Part shown: piece by piece, positions 35,901 through 44,649 of the stretch
Position numbering within the stretch: position 1 is the first letter of the stretch
How the letters are laid out: every line of letters begins with the position of its first letter
From: Apostichopus japonicus
Lineage: Eukaryota; Echinodermata; Holothuroidea; Aspidochirotida; Stichopodidae
Assembly: GCF_037975245.1 (NCBI RefSeq)
Contig: NC_092575.1
Coordinates: 27,255,841-27,319,840 of the forward strand
DNA: 64,000 nucleotides
Reading direction: 5' to 3'
The notes under the pieces: model-generated
What the model was told of the DNA's origin: nothing
The model's database searches: none
The model's input: only the letters and a program-made list of their open reading frames with translations
Translations under genes and position numbers: made by a program

Positions 35901-36401
35901 ACTGGAAGTCCAAAGAGCCTTGAAATTGTCTCATGGAAGACTGGACTTGGGAAGACGGCTGTTGCTACTTGCTAAGGAAGAGCATGGTAAAGGTACCCTC
36001 TTTATTCAGCTACACGGGTATTTTTTACTTATATATTCCTTCCGGATTTAATTAATCTCACAAACTGTTGTCTCATATTTCTGGATATTGTTTGCATGAA
36101 ACAGATTCAGTTAAATTCACTTTATGGAGAAAAGGGTATTTAAAATATTTGCATTTTCCTTTTCTTTCAACCTTACAGCCATCATCAAATCTTTTGATCA
36201 GCTAAAGCAGAACTTATCAGAACATCTTGATGTAGACCAATCTACCCTGCTGGCCAAAAATTCACTGATAGTTTTTCTCCCACGAACATCACAGAATTGG
36301 AAAATGTCCTTACGGAACAAGGAAAAGAAGAATGTGCAAAACTTGTCAGAGATTTTAGACTAAAAAATCCTGTAGTTCAAGCAACAATGTGCCCAAAATA
36401 A
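23416..36401 (+). CDS. Multi-DED / ZU5 / UPA / UBA-like / CARD-like scaffold gene, 13 visible coding exons
   Basis: Join (each with AG acceptor and GT donor, phases matching throughout): 23416-23686, 24737-25065, 26136-26273, 26684-26768, 28704-29027, 29763-30245, 30733-30959, 31422-31583, 32245-32397, 34363-34423, 35141-35457, 35809-35986, 36179-36363. About 970 residues counted from the first visible one: DED-like 10-90, coiled coil 92-246, DED-like 278-365, ZU5 449-543, UPA 545-720, DED-like 748-826, UBA-like 870-905, then the start of a CARD-like fold. ZU5-UPA pairs occur in PIDD, UNC5, UNC5CL and ankyrins as regulatory modules of death-fold proteins; DED and CARD form homotypic complexes in apoptosis and NF-kB signalling. 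By analogy this should be a cytosolic adaptor (no signal peptide or membrane segment is seen, though the N-terminus is missing). The last exon appears frameshifted: the better C-terminus continues in another frame to TAA at 36399. Polyadenylation candidate AATAAA at 36645-36650. Whether the death folds are DED or other subfamilies is judged by eye. Confidence 0.8.
23768..24221. mobile_element. Intronic miniature element with 8-bp target duplication
   Basis: Flanked by AAAGAAAT on both sides (23760-23767 and 24222-24229). The termini form inverted repeats of about 40 bp, left beginning AAAGGGGGTGTAGGCGG and right AAAAGGGGTGTAGGCGG (reverse complement), both continuing TTTTACACTATC(A/T)AACGCAACG. 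It is 454 bp, non-coding and sits in the first visible intron. The 8-bp duplication fits a hAT-type element, though the ends are not classical. Confidence 0.85.
24737..25065 (+). CDS. Main gene, visible exon 2: coiled coil
   Basis: Phase 1 entry (the G carried over from exon 1 plus TT makes Val), phase 0 exit. It encodes about 110 residues rich in Glu, Lys, Gln and Leu with a repeating 'EERQQLNGRLKTTEAER'-like period of roughly 14-17 residues, such as LIGRLETTKEEMQQFKDVLK then LNGRLKTTEAERQQFKDTLK. A long helical oligomerisation segment is expected. The minus-strand open frame under it is a compositional shadow. Confidence 0.85.
25230..25310 (+). CDS. Possible optional exon continuing the coiled coil (weak)
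   Basis: After a 'tatcttcag' acceptor, the phase-0 frame reads KLKNLYDVQQQC then LSQEL, a coil-like stretch fitting between exons 2 and 3. No good donor in the right phase was found, and the frame soon runs into a dispersed repeat (25355-25520). It could be a cryptic or decayed exon; skipping it keeps the gene in frame. Confidence 0.2.
25355..25520 (+). repeat. Copy of the AGGTCAAAGGTCA repeat
   Basis: Contains AGGTCAAAGGTCA at 25364-25376 followed by 'tttgaaattaaacgaggtca', matching the layout of the tandem array at 36940-37870. The open frame of 116 codons across it is accidental. Confidence 0.6.
26136..26273 (+). CDS. Main gene, visible exon 3: coiled coil, second part
   Basis: 46 codons, phase 0 on both sides (cag|GAG...TTG|gtaagt). 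It reads ELEEAKSSLRATKDELSK and continues to EVLNAAREAINQQGL, prolonging the helix of exon 2. Confidence 0.8.
26684..26768 (+). CDS. Main gene, visible exon 4: acidic linker
   Basis: Phase 0 entry, phase 1 exit (GCA G|gtagga). Encodes a Ser/Thr/Glu-rich linker (VTEEETLLEECETLDISQQ) joining the coiled coil to the second death fold. Confidence 0.75.
27624..27755 (+). repeat. (CA)n followed by (TA)n microsatellite
   Basis: An impure CA/CACG run at about 27624-27678 passes directly into TA repeats to about 27755, inside the intron between exons 4 and 5. The long frames on both strands here are simple-repeat artefacts. Confidence 0.95.
27775..28331. mobile_element. Fold-back element in intron
   Basis: Ends are inverted repeats: left AAAGGATTGGTTCAG, right as reverse complement AAAGGATTAGTTCAG. 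A second inner inverted pair is 'gtcacatcctcac' near 27909 and 'gtgaggatgtgaca' near 28151. The AT-rich middle has no coding capacity. No clear target duplication could be assigned. Confidence 0.65.
28704..29027 (+). CDS. Main gene, visible exon 5: second DED-like domain
   Basis: Phase 1 in, phase 1 out. Death fold reading LTLDSTLKLATLFGLPPAE, then GITLINFMKTRNVINMYDV, then TNLQKGLVYI.L and LLAPY. It lines up with the folds of exons 1 and 11 through the 'L..LF.L.P.E' helix, the 'G..L..FM' helix and the final L...Y. A Pro/Glu-rich tail (QAPELLPWPG) leads to the ZU5 exon. Confidence 0.75.
29763..30245 (+). CDS. Main gene, visible exon 6: linker and ZU5 domain
   Basis: Phase 1 in and out. The first ~65 residues are a charged linker (FFDDYESTTSQCSDE). 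Then comes ZU5: SEGGTISIMGVHLTIPENSL, then a strand FSDHVIAVKVIYDP, then MTPLIKLEPEGLALNKPAQL, then TIPHSA. The 'GG.i.......lTIP...l' opening and the 'P.i...P.GL...KPa.l.iPH' core are the ZU5 signatures. In UNC5, PIDD and ankyrins this beta-sandwich packs against UPA and the death domain. Confidence 0.85.
30733..30959 (+). CDS. Main gene, visible exon 7: ZU5-UPA junction, UPA first part
   Basis: Phase 1 in, phase 0 out. Reads EITWTEDKCFDWKLHPEKIS, then SLHINILSYVFVNL, then IFRIVPFIDG and DDVLITVCFCKDSDEEYK. The position where self-cleaving ZU5-UPA proteins (PIDD, UNC5CL) carry His-Phe-Ser reads N-I-L-S here, so autoproteolysis is not expected. Confidence 0.8.
31422..31583 (+). CDS. Main gene, visible exon 8: UPA middle
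   Basis: 54 codons, phase 0 both sides. Starts LLLEDHQSKLSLGNYTTFQV, then LNDGRDYASYIDLM, then a Ser/Pro turn and HLIKEESTK. The beta-strand order continues the UPA fold of exon 7. Confidence 0.8.
31640..31760 (+). repeat. Possible tRNA-derived SINE remnant (weak)
   Basis: The stretch 'gtagtggttggaatgtctcc' recalls a tRNA A-box region and is followed about 30 bp later by a poor B-box-like 'ggtttctcgttaaaaagccc'. No second copy was found in the window. It lies in the intron after exon 8. Confidence 0.25.
32245..32397 (+). CDS. Main gene, visible exon 9: UPA end
   Basis: 51 codons, phase 0 both sides (attag|CAT...AAT|gtgagt). Reads HVDIDHLCAASRVSHQFRL, then DTDMVDVKLNISQHEKNQ and LSLILQSN, matching the final strands of UPA. 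Confidence 0.75.
32600..32665 (+). repeat. (ATTAT)n simple repeat
   Basis: Runs of TATTA repeated with small interruptions, within the intron after exon 9. Confidence 0.85.
32846..34061. mobile_element. hAT-type non-autonomous element, 1216 bp, in intron
   Basis: Perfect 8-bp target duplication GTACATAT (32838-32845 and 34062-34069). Inverted ends CATAGGCGTACGAGG (left) and CATAGGCTTACGGGA (right, reverse complement). Next to each end lie C- or G-runs. It contains an (AT)n tract at about 32957-32988 and two direct copies of the same ~100-bp module found in the element at 21260-22504 (about 33300-33410 and 33890-33990; 'atggtggcgctccgcttaga' type). An inner 'ggggggcacgtgccccccac' palindrome near 33197 suggests an older nested end. 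No transposase. Confidence 0.85.
34363..34423 (+). CDS. Main gene, visible exon 10: short linker exon
   Basis: 61 bp, phase 0 in, phase 1 out (CCA G|gtaagt). Encodes VKNILLSPESQEILFRGLRP, linking UPA to the third death fold. Confidence 0.75.
35141..35457 (+). CDS. Main gene, visible exon 11: third DED-like domain
   Basis: Phase 1 in, phase 0 out. Reads LRGAIAKLLDKQHCLKLGVY, then LTPVENETIQTAAESGKMLM, then ILDERELIMPDRMIGMYEGL and VASLVLEYID, followed by a Lys/Glu-rich tail. If the donor gtttgt at 35458 is not used, translation would stop at 35470-35472 after VCAL, giving a shorter isoform without the UBA-like and CARD-like parts. Confidence 0.75.
35809..35986 (+). CDS. Main gene, visible exon 12: UBA-like domain
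   Basis: Phase 0 in, phase 1 out (CAT G|gtaaag). The segment ILIQEGYTRLEVQRALKLSH followed by GRLDLGRRLLLLA has the three-helix UBA layout: 'L...G(F/Y)....(v/a)..AL......(l)..(A/G)...LL'. UBA domains bind ubiquitin. A UBA directly before a CARD is the order seen in cIAP1/2, which suggests a link to ubiquitin signalling. Assignment is by pattern only. Confidence 0.6.
36179..36401 (+). CDS. Main gene, last exon: CARD-like start, apparent frameshift
   Basis: Enters in phase 1 as AIIKSFDQLKQNLSEHLDVD then QSTLLAKNSL, which resembles the first two helices of a CARD. In this frame the rest is unconvincing (VFLPRTSQNWKM...) and stops at 36361-36363. From 36261, in the frame one base back, an open run FTDSFSPTNITELENVL then EQGKEECAKLVRDFRLKNP continues the helical pattern to TAA at 36399-36401. 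The switch point is the five-A run at 36256-36260; a missing A would explain it. This may be an assembly error, an allele or a real truncation. Confidence 0.65.
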
Positions 36402-36644
36402 TGACTGAAAACATATTGTGGGTTATTTAAGCAAATCATGATGAATACGAGCATCATATTACCAGTGGTGCTGTACACAGGAATTTTTCACTTGATTAAT
36501 TACAGTCATAATGGATATATATTTTTTTGGAGTAAACGTGGATTTTAGTTATATTACAGTAATGTACCATTAAGTGTGTACATGTCTGTCACCAGTTGTC
36601 AAACAATAGACCAGTAGTCATTAATTGTCCCTATACAGACTAAG

Positions 36645-36650
36645 AATAAA
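36645..36650 (+). promoter_or_regulatory. Polyadenylation signal candidate
   Basis: AATAAA about 250 bp after the stop codons of the main gene; the first canonical hexamer downstream. Confidence 0.5.
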
Positions 36651-36939
36651 CGGAAATATCATCGTTTGAAGCTAATACACTAGAAAAAAATTGTTTGTCT
36701 GTGTGTGTTTTCATATTGGCCTACTTTGTCAACATAGTGTCTCAACAACAGTATTGATGTTGACACACCTGATACGTGGAATGTATAACTTATATACAGT
36801 GAATTCAAGGTTGCTATTGTTTTGGCAGTGGTCAAAGTTCATGTCAATTCAACAAATATCAAAATGTGAAAATCTGTAAGTTTTGTTTGTGAACAATTGT
36901 AAGAGTGACAGTTCAATACATGCATGTGTATTGTTCTTG

Positions 36940-37870
36940 GTTATTCTATTGAGGTCAAAGTCATTTGAGGGTAACAGTTATGAAAATCTGGAGTTTTCAT
37001 AAACATGGTGTATTACAAAGTGCAATAGTTTACAATCTTCTAGATACCTTTGCAAATTATTTGCCATTTAGGATGATGTTACAATTTGTATATCAACACT
37101 TTCATGTAAAGTTCGGCAATTCTCATCAAGATTGGCTACTTATGAATGGGTAAAGTTGAAGTGAAGTTGTGTGCTCTCATTTTACTGTAAAGTTTATGCA
37201 TCCTTTATGTCAAAAATTGCATCCTTATAGCATTTTGTGTGATAAGATTAAAATGTCCTCATAACAGTTGAGCTGAAAAGATTGTTGGGTTGGATGAGAA
37301 GAGAAACCTATGCGGTCGCGTGTATGTGTGCGTGTATGTTTGTCTGTACGTGACGCTAAGCTTGTTAACACGATATCTCAAGAAAGGTAACTTTGATGAA
37401 CCTCATACTAAGCATATGGATATCCCATTTTGATGAAAAGAACTCTATTGTTTTTGTGGAGGTCAAAGTTCATTTGAGGTCACCAGAGGTCCAAACATGA
37501 AAATCTTGTAAACACAATTATGAAGGAAACAATTTAAGAAGGAAACATTGGTGGATCATGTAGATATCTTATATTGAGTAGAACACCTCTCTTGTGTTTT
37601 GTGGAGGTCAAAGGTCATTTAAAGTCTAACAGGGTCAAACTGAAATCCTTGGAAACATGATATCTCAAGTAGGGAAACTTTCGTGTATTATAAATTCATA
37701 ATTGGCATATGGATGTTACATATACAGTAGAAAATCAATTTGGGGTAGGGGGAGTGGTCAAAGGTCATTTGGTGTCATTAAAGGTCAATTGTAAAAAAGT
37801 TTGTTAACATGATTTTTCAAAAAGGGTTACACGGATGGATCTCAATACTTGACATGTAGATGTAAGAAGT
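36940..37870 (+). repeat. Tandem repeat of ~145 bp carrying AGGTCA direct repeats
   Basis: At least four diverged units contain 'aacatgatatctcaag', 'tggatctcatacttg'-like and 'gaggtcaaaggtcattt'. Unit starts lie near 37366, 37510, 37653 and 37805. AGGTCAAAGGTCA is perfect at 37605-37617, with near matches at 37460-37472 (AGGTCAAAGTTCA) and 37755-37767 (TGGTCAAAGGTCA). A single copy also lies at 25355-25520. Frames crossing it are not genes. Confidence 0.75.
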
Positions 37871-38259
37871 TGCCCATTGATAAACATGACAATAATTTGA
37901 ATACTATCAATCTACTACGGGTATCAACAAACTTTGAGTCATCGAAACCTCAATTCATTGGTTGTTGTTTCCTCTGTAAATATCTCAGTCTTGTATGCAT
38001 GAATATAAGCATATTTCTATTAAAAAAAAAGGATTTTGGAGAAATGCAAAATACAGAGAACATTAACAGTTAATTTGAAATTCCAAACTGAACACAATTC
38101 ACAGTTGTAAAAGGATAATAAAAGCTTTGGAGAACACTTGCTATTATGACATCACAGACCAGTAATTGTTATCTACTTCCTAAATGTGGAAAAGGGTTTA
38201 GTACTAAACCAACCAAAATAACATTTCATCAACCACATCACCAGATAGGAACAAAATAT

Positions 38260-38510
38260 TTCCAACTCTATTGTGGATTTAATACTGGGATATATTTGAT
38301 TTAATTTAGCATATATTCTATTTAATACCAATATATATTCCCTTAAATGTTGGTTTAAATTCGAATTAATAATCGTATATATTTCCACTTTATGTTAGTA
38401 TATAAAAACACCCTGTGGTTAACCATTATATATCCGAGGATTATTTAGATTTAATCCTGGTATAAATTCAATTTAATACCAGCATATATATATTATACTG
38501 GGTTTGTCCG
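38260..38510 (+). repeat. AT-rich 25-28-bp repeat cluster
   Basis: Diverged units of the form 'gatttaatacc(a)gcatatatt' recur many times. A related cluster lies at 43866-44170 ('agcatatattcgatttaatg'). Confidence 0.6.
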
Positions 38511-40250
38511 ACTCGGCTTGCCACATAATAATAATAGTACTAATTACAACAATGTATAATGCGCTTTACATAACGAATATCTGAAAGCGCTTTTTAAAGA
38601 ATGCAAAGAAAAACCACTACTTATTAAAGTACTTAGCAACGAGGAAGGTTTAAAGATGAGTCTTGACAATTTGAAAATTATCAAGTGCACGAAGGACATC
38701 CAGCAAATGGGATAATAGCACAGATTGAACAAAAGAGATATGTTATTTAGATTAGTCAACACTTTATTCTTAGCCATCAAATCTTAAGTGTAATTAACAT
38801 GATTGTTCAACCCCACAGGCTGAAAATTTATCAACATTTGCTGAAAATATCCTCTGTCAGAAGTTACTAAGCCTAAAATAGGTGGAAGTGAGAGGTGGTG
38901 CAAAAATGGTTGTACAACATTACGTTTAAGTGAACACTTTTGTCAAAAAGAACAAATGCATGAACCTCTGCTGGGTACCTGATGGAGGGGTGGGTTGGTG
39001 GTGATGACTACTTTGACACAGACTGGGAGATGATGTTTGTACATAAGCTATGCGCTACTAAGTTGTCTCTTATAAGAGGGTGAATGTATGCAACTATAAT
39101 ATCAATGTATTTCTCTTATAATGAAAGTTGTATATGATGTTTAATGATTTAGCACAAATAGCATACTTAACAGATCCTGCATTTGTGAAAACTTAAAAAT
39201 ACACAATGGCCTCCTACTGACTGTCTTACAGATAACTTGTCTCCATTTTGTTGTTGTTTATTTGGTTTTTAATCTCTGTTTTCTCTTACCTTTGATGATG
39301 ATTGCAAACTAGAGTAGGCCTAGTCAGAAACCAGGTTCTGATAAAGTTTGCTATATGGCCTAGCCCTAGTAAGAGTGACATTGTGAAGATGATCAAGTGT
39401 CTGTTATACCAAGCGTAGTATTATGTGTGACCATTGGCTATGTTTTGCACACTAATTACCGCTTTCACTAGTCTGCTAGTCATGTCGATGATCAGCTGTT
39501 CTTCGAGCAAGGAGTGCTTCGTTGATACTGCTTATGCATTACAATGCGTTCTCTCATTGGCTTGTCTAAATCAAGAGGCACGACGTGAAATCTGTCTTCA
39601 GCGCAGCCAGTAAGGACAGTTTCCATATTCCATATCATGCTTCAAAGCACTGGTTTAGACAGTACAAACAGTTCTTAACCTTTCATTGGTTCATTATACT
39701 GACACTTTACCAATGCTCTCAGCCGGGACATGTTGTTGTTCATACTGGGTGTTCAGCCGATAAACTTCCTGATACTTTCGATCATTTATTTCTCAATTAA
39801 TGCAACGTTTTTGGCAAAGTTAGCATTGTGAAACCTAAACTTTCATGGTTCGTCAGATCAGCAGCCTCAATGAAGTTCCAAGTTTGAAAATGAACAGTTT
39901 TGTGTATTTCCTTTTCCACCATAGACACAAAATCACTTTAATTTAACCCTCTAAAAATTTTATATATTACCCACGTATGCCTGAATCGCTAATATGATAT
40001 GTGAAGTTACTGTCAGGTGGCCCTTTATACCTTCTTTTAAGTATAGAACCGGCCAAAAAAGGAAAGACCTATGATGCTCTACTTTACAACAGTAAATTAA
40101 ATCAAACTTGATTTTCGACGAAAATTTCCTATGGATATGAATCATAATTTATGCCTATAGAACTGGAAGGTCTGATATTATATCCGCACAACTGAGAAAA
40201 TGAAGGTGTTCCTGTCTACACTGCAGAGCACGAACACCCGAATTAATGAA
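38511..40250. other. Non-coding stretch, possibly the eroded 5' part of the hAT element
   Basis: No domain could be recognised. The frame at 39585-39800 (KHWFRQYKQFLTF) lies where a TTF-type zinc finger would be expected upstream of the transposase, but the metal-binding residues are not visible. Confidence 0.4.
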
Positions 40251-40254
40251 ACTT

Positions 40255-41830
40255 TGTCATTGACTGCTACTAGCTGCAACTGTCGCTCGAAACAGACGTT
40301 CCCTGGCGTCGATCAGCAGATGCATTGACCATTATGGCCCTAATGGCAGGCTCTGAGGGCCATCGTGATGGTTCGTCCATCGAAAATGAGAAGTGGGAAG
40401 TTTCAAGTCCCTTATTAAGCTGGTTAGTACTGTGTATCAGATGATGTCTTGAGAAGTCACTTAGAAACGTGCCGGAAAAGAGCTGCATACATATCAAAAA
40501 CAACACAGAATGATGTACTAGACTGTGTTTAAGAATACATCCGCGGGAAATTCTAGCGGAATGGAACCACCAGAGGCTGGGTATGGTCTCATCGCAGATG
40601 AAGTTACGGACACATCCAAATGGGAGCAGCTGTTTGTGATTATCCGCTATAGTAAAGATGATGTACCAATCGAAAGAACTACTTGAGTTCCTAAAGTGTG
40701 AGGAAATACGGGGAGAAAACATTGCTGATACTATTTTCGATTGCGTATCAACGAAATGCAATGCACAAAACCTACGATGGAGCTGGAAATATGGAATGGA
40801 AGCGAAAGGGCGTAGCTAAAATATTTCAGGACAAGTCAAAAACATGACTGGACATCCAAATTGTAGTTTGCATGAACTCAACCTTGCATTGTCGCATGCT
40901 TCGCAATTAATTGAAATTTTTAACGTGGTTTGATTGATGCAGTCTGTGGGTTTTTTCTCAAGTTTGGCCCGAAACGCCAGCGTAAACTTGAAAACGCTAT
41001 CACTAAATGATATCTTCAACTTTCATAATATGTTTCGCCGTTTGTGGTTACATATATTGGTACACCAAGGGCTTGACGCCTCAGCTGCCGGGGACGGCAG
41101 TGGACATTATCCGTGCCTATGGCTATGTTGGCCTTGTGAATAACGACCTTGAAGACATCAGGGCAAAGTGAGAAGAGGAATTTTGACAGATTGTTTAAGC
41201 AGTGCGAGGAGATGGCTGAGACAGCACATGGCTCCTTGCAAACCCTCAAATCAAACATGGAGTCTGATAATGCGAAAACCTAATATCAGAGGAACCATAT
41301 TCATCCATTCATTGACAGTCCCATCACTGAATATGTAAACGGTTTATGGGACAGTCACCTGACTCAATAAAGACTCTCTACCTCCTGTCGAAGCATCTCG
41401 ATGAAGATCTCTCTAAGAGCCAGAACTTCTACTGGAAATTTAAGGGCCGTACGCTGCCTCATTCAAACAAGAAGTGCGTTTGTGGCGCGGGTTTTGGTCT
41501 ACTGAAGAGGTTAACCCAAACACGATATCGAAAACATTGAGAAACCTCACAAGTGACCAAGGTGACAAATTGTATCCGAATACCACTACATGTTTACGCA
41601 TTTTATTTACATTTGCCTTACAAGCGCGAGTGTTGAACGAGCCAACTCCATCTTGAAGTTCATCAAATGTCATCATCGGTCAACCATGGCTTGGATGATC
41701 GAAGGAAAGCACTCCCTATGTTTTACATCCATAGGGATATGCGTCTAGACTATGGTAAAACCATTGACATATTTGCCACATGCTGCACCGGACGGATTTT
41801 GCTAAAGAATCCACTTACTGATGATGCATG
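40255..41830 (+). pseudogene. hAT transposase pseudogene (DUF4371 / ZMYM1-like)
   Basis: Pieces in order across several + frames: RNRRSLASI (about 40290), ALMAGSEGHRDG (40336-40370, the degenerate 'AlrGHrdd' motif), GYGLIADEVTDTSKWEQL (40577-40635, the conserved 'iaDEttD.s..EQl' catalytic-core motif), LLEFLKCEEIRGENIADTIF, YDGAGNMEWKRKGVAKIF (40773-40830), HELNLALSHASQ (the 'H.LNLaL' motif), YQRNHIHPF (about 41283), and SASVERANSILKF then HHRSTM (41620-41690), the hAT C-terminal dimerisation region. At least five frameshifts and several stops separate them, so it is dead. Frames on the minus strand (40270-40761, 41440-41676) are shadows. It may mark the family that mobilised the 8-bp-duplication elements in this window, but their ends could not be linked to it. 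Confidence 0.85.
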
Positions 41831-41995
41831 ACGTATGTGTTCTTTAAACTCATGGGTATCATTAACTATAAGTTCATACTATCTGATTATCTGGATGATC
41901 TGATGATCTGATTATGATGGCGCATGTCGTATGTGTTGTATTAAATCACAGTGAGCATCATTAACTATAAATTCATACAATCTGATTATCTGGTT
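41815..41995 (+). repeat. Tandem duplication of about 93 bp
   Basis: Two adjoining copies of 'catcattaactataa(g/a)ttcatac' followed by 'atctgattatctgg' end near 41895 and 41992. They lie just after the transposase remnant. Confidence 0.7.
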
Positions 41996-43430
41996 ATTAA
42001 TAGTAAAATGGTGAGTAGTCGATAACCTAATATTATGTACCGATACGGTATCTTTTGTGTACTTGATCCACATGTTTTTAAAGAATACTTTTCTCTGTGT
42101 ACTATTATTCTTGACTGCCAGATGCCAGAAAATTGCATCTTAAAGTGATTTATTTTTAATCCATGGAGAAGAACCCCCAGATCCCGCAAACTTATTTTAG
42201 TGTTTTTTTTTCTATATTGACATGGCATTTTGTGTCATTTGTAGCGAATGTCGTATTTAGTATGTTGATGTATCACATTTAGTACAAGAAGTCAGTTGCT
42301 GGGGTCAATGGTCATTTCAAGATAGCCTGTGTCATTGTGAATTTATTGTTAGTCTCATCACACTGCTTTTCACTGTATAACTCAGATCAAAATGACATCT
42401 TATGATCACCAGTTTATCTTTGAAACCAAAACTTTGAAACAGCTTTAAACAATGAAAGGATCTAATTGAAATGGAGATATATTGTGAGAATTACCGTATA
42501 CACACAGTCTCTATATAATTACAAAGCCACTATCGTTTATGCCAAAGAATCTACAATATGACGAATATCAGCAACCAATCAAAGCATTGGCTTCACTTCA
42601 TTTGCTTTAATTATAAACAAGACGATATTCATTGTATGTGTAGCTAACTGTGTAAGACTGCATCGACTCCTTACAAAAGTGTTCATTCTGGAAAATTCAA
42701 AGAGTAAACTTCAGAAATTAGAAATCTACCAAGCAAGATGATATACCAAATTGGAATTGGTCTAAAGTCCAAGTGCAGAAAACTGGACTCGAGTACTATA
42801 AACGTATATAATACACATTTCTTTGCGGGTATACTGTACGGTTGGGATCTAAATTAAGTACGTATTTGTTGCCACATTGTTCAGTCCAGTGGTGTTGTTA
42901 TTGTTTGGTGCCTAGGGCAATCAATCTTGTAATTATACAACAGACACATCCTACATGTGATTCATCGATTAACGGTAAACTGTAACCGTAGGTTTTTTTT
43001 TTGTTTTTTAAATCATGTGATGCAACTTACCAGGTAGAAATAATTAAACAGCAACACTGTGATACACCAAATTTTGACACATTGTGAGTAACAGATGATG
43101 AAGCCGCAAATGAAAGTATGAGTTCATGTATAAGAATTTAAAACAATTACAATTTTTGAAGCTAGGAAAGTTTGAAAGAAATATTTTACACATCTTTAAA
43201 AGAGTAATGGCGTTCCGTTATAACAATTCCTCATTCATATAAACAGTTTATAGACATGCCGTTTTACCTGCAACTTTAAACCAGGGAGTTGAAAAAAAAA
43301 ATCATCTGTTTGCACAAATCGTAGATATAACCCCCAGTGTCAACGTGTAAATTGTGTAAACAAGAGTACAACGACACAGGATTCGGGATTTGAGTTGGTT
43401 TCCAATAACATGTTTTCGTACTTTTTGGAT
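41996..43430. other. Non-coding stretch, nothing recognised
   Basis: AT-rich sequence with chance frames only. Confidence 0.5.
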
Positions 43431-43434
43431 CTTT

Positions 43435-43640
43435 CTTTTAAAGAAACCGCAACTTCTCAAAAGAACCAACAAAATTTTCAATCCTTTGTACAGATGATTG
43501 AATTTGTTTCAAACAAATAAATGATAATAATCAACCGCAAAGTACAAGGTTAAAAACACTCCCGTTACAAAGAATTTCATGCTAAAAGTAGTCAATGATG
43601 CGTTTCCAAATTTCCTGTTGTTTTTTTGGCTAACAGACCC
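43435..43640 (+). repeat. Third partial copy of the element inside the large duplication
   Basis: Matches 10960-11150 (copy A) and 53725-53905 (copy B): 'ataatcaaccgcaaagtac', 'acactcccgttacaaag' and 'gtttccaaatttcctgt' recur. A further piece lies at 44650-44770. The repeated unit inside the duplication is therefore itself a dispersed element. Confidence 0.7.
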
Positions 43641-43865
43641 TACCATTGTCTGCAAAAAAGTGTGCATTTATCGTACTCAATGGACACAACGTATTTTGTT
43701 TAAATAACCTATGTATATAGCGCATAGAACCGACGGTCTCAATGCAACTATTTGTAAGTACGTTGCTGTCCCTTGTAGAGATAGCAAAGTTTGTACTATA
43801 TAGGCTCTCATGGCTCATAGGCTCTAAAACATCATAACGTGTATGGTTGGCCACAGTGGTCAAAA

Positions 43866-44170
43866 TTCGGATATTTATGACGACATATATTCGATTTAAT
43901 AGTTACATAAATTCTATTTAATGTACACATAATTACGATTTTATGCAAACATTAAATCTTAGCTAATCAGGAGGCAGTTTTTTTTTATTTCTACATAAAA
44001 TTGAATTCATTCAGACATATATTCGAATGCTGGCTTATCTTTAAATTTTCAAATTTCGATTTTATGAGGGCATATAATTCATTTCTTGCTAGCATATATT
44101 TGATTTAATGCTAGCATATATTCGAGTTATTGTCAGAATATATTCGATTTTATACTGACAAATATTCGAC
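43866..44170 (+). repeat. AT-rich 25-28-bp repeat cluster, second
   Basis: Units such as 'agcatatattcgatttaatg' repeat with variation; related to 38260-38510. Confidence 0.6.
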
Positions 44171-44649
44171 AAATGAGAGTGCAGGAATATATGTCTGATT
44201 AATGCATATAATCACTTCTGACAACAATTCAGCCTCATCCGACAACAATGTACTCACATATGACATTTCAGTAACAACCAATCGCTTGTTACATACTCTA
44301 CACTAAAAGGCGGGATAAATATACTATAAACTAATGTTCGGTTCCTCTATAGAGATACTGTACCGTACCAACTGCGTATTGATAATGCAGTAAGCACCTT
44401 CCACTTTCAATCTGTGGTTAATATTAATGTAAATTTAAAGAGTTGGCCTGTCGTGTGCCTGTATTGCATGTGGGCTACCACATTATGCCAAAATATTCTT
44501 GCTGTGAGTTGGACTTCTCTTTATAAAGTAGGTACACCTTGTAAAGGGTTTCAATACATACACATGAATTTATTTGTCATTTAAGAAAATACATGTAATA
44601 AAAATGTCCCCACGCTTCCATATAATTTGCATTTATGATTTTCAATATG

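Noticed and set aside
36251-36262. Programmed ribosomal frameshift at the A-run of the last exon
   Set aside because: The run lacks a canonical X-XXY-YYZ heptamer in frame and no downstream structure is obvious; a lost base is simpler.
38260-38510. 25-28-bp repeats considered as CRISPR-like
   Set aside because: Repeat copies are diverged and adjoining with no spacer structure.
40270-40761. 163-codon minus-strand frame
   Set aside because: The opposite strand carries ordered hAT transposase motifs; this frame is their shadow.
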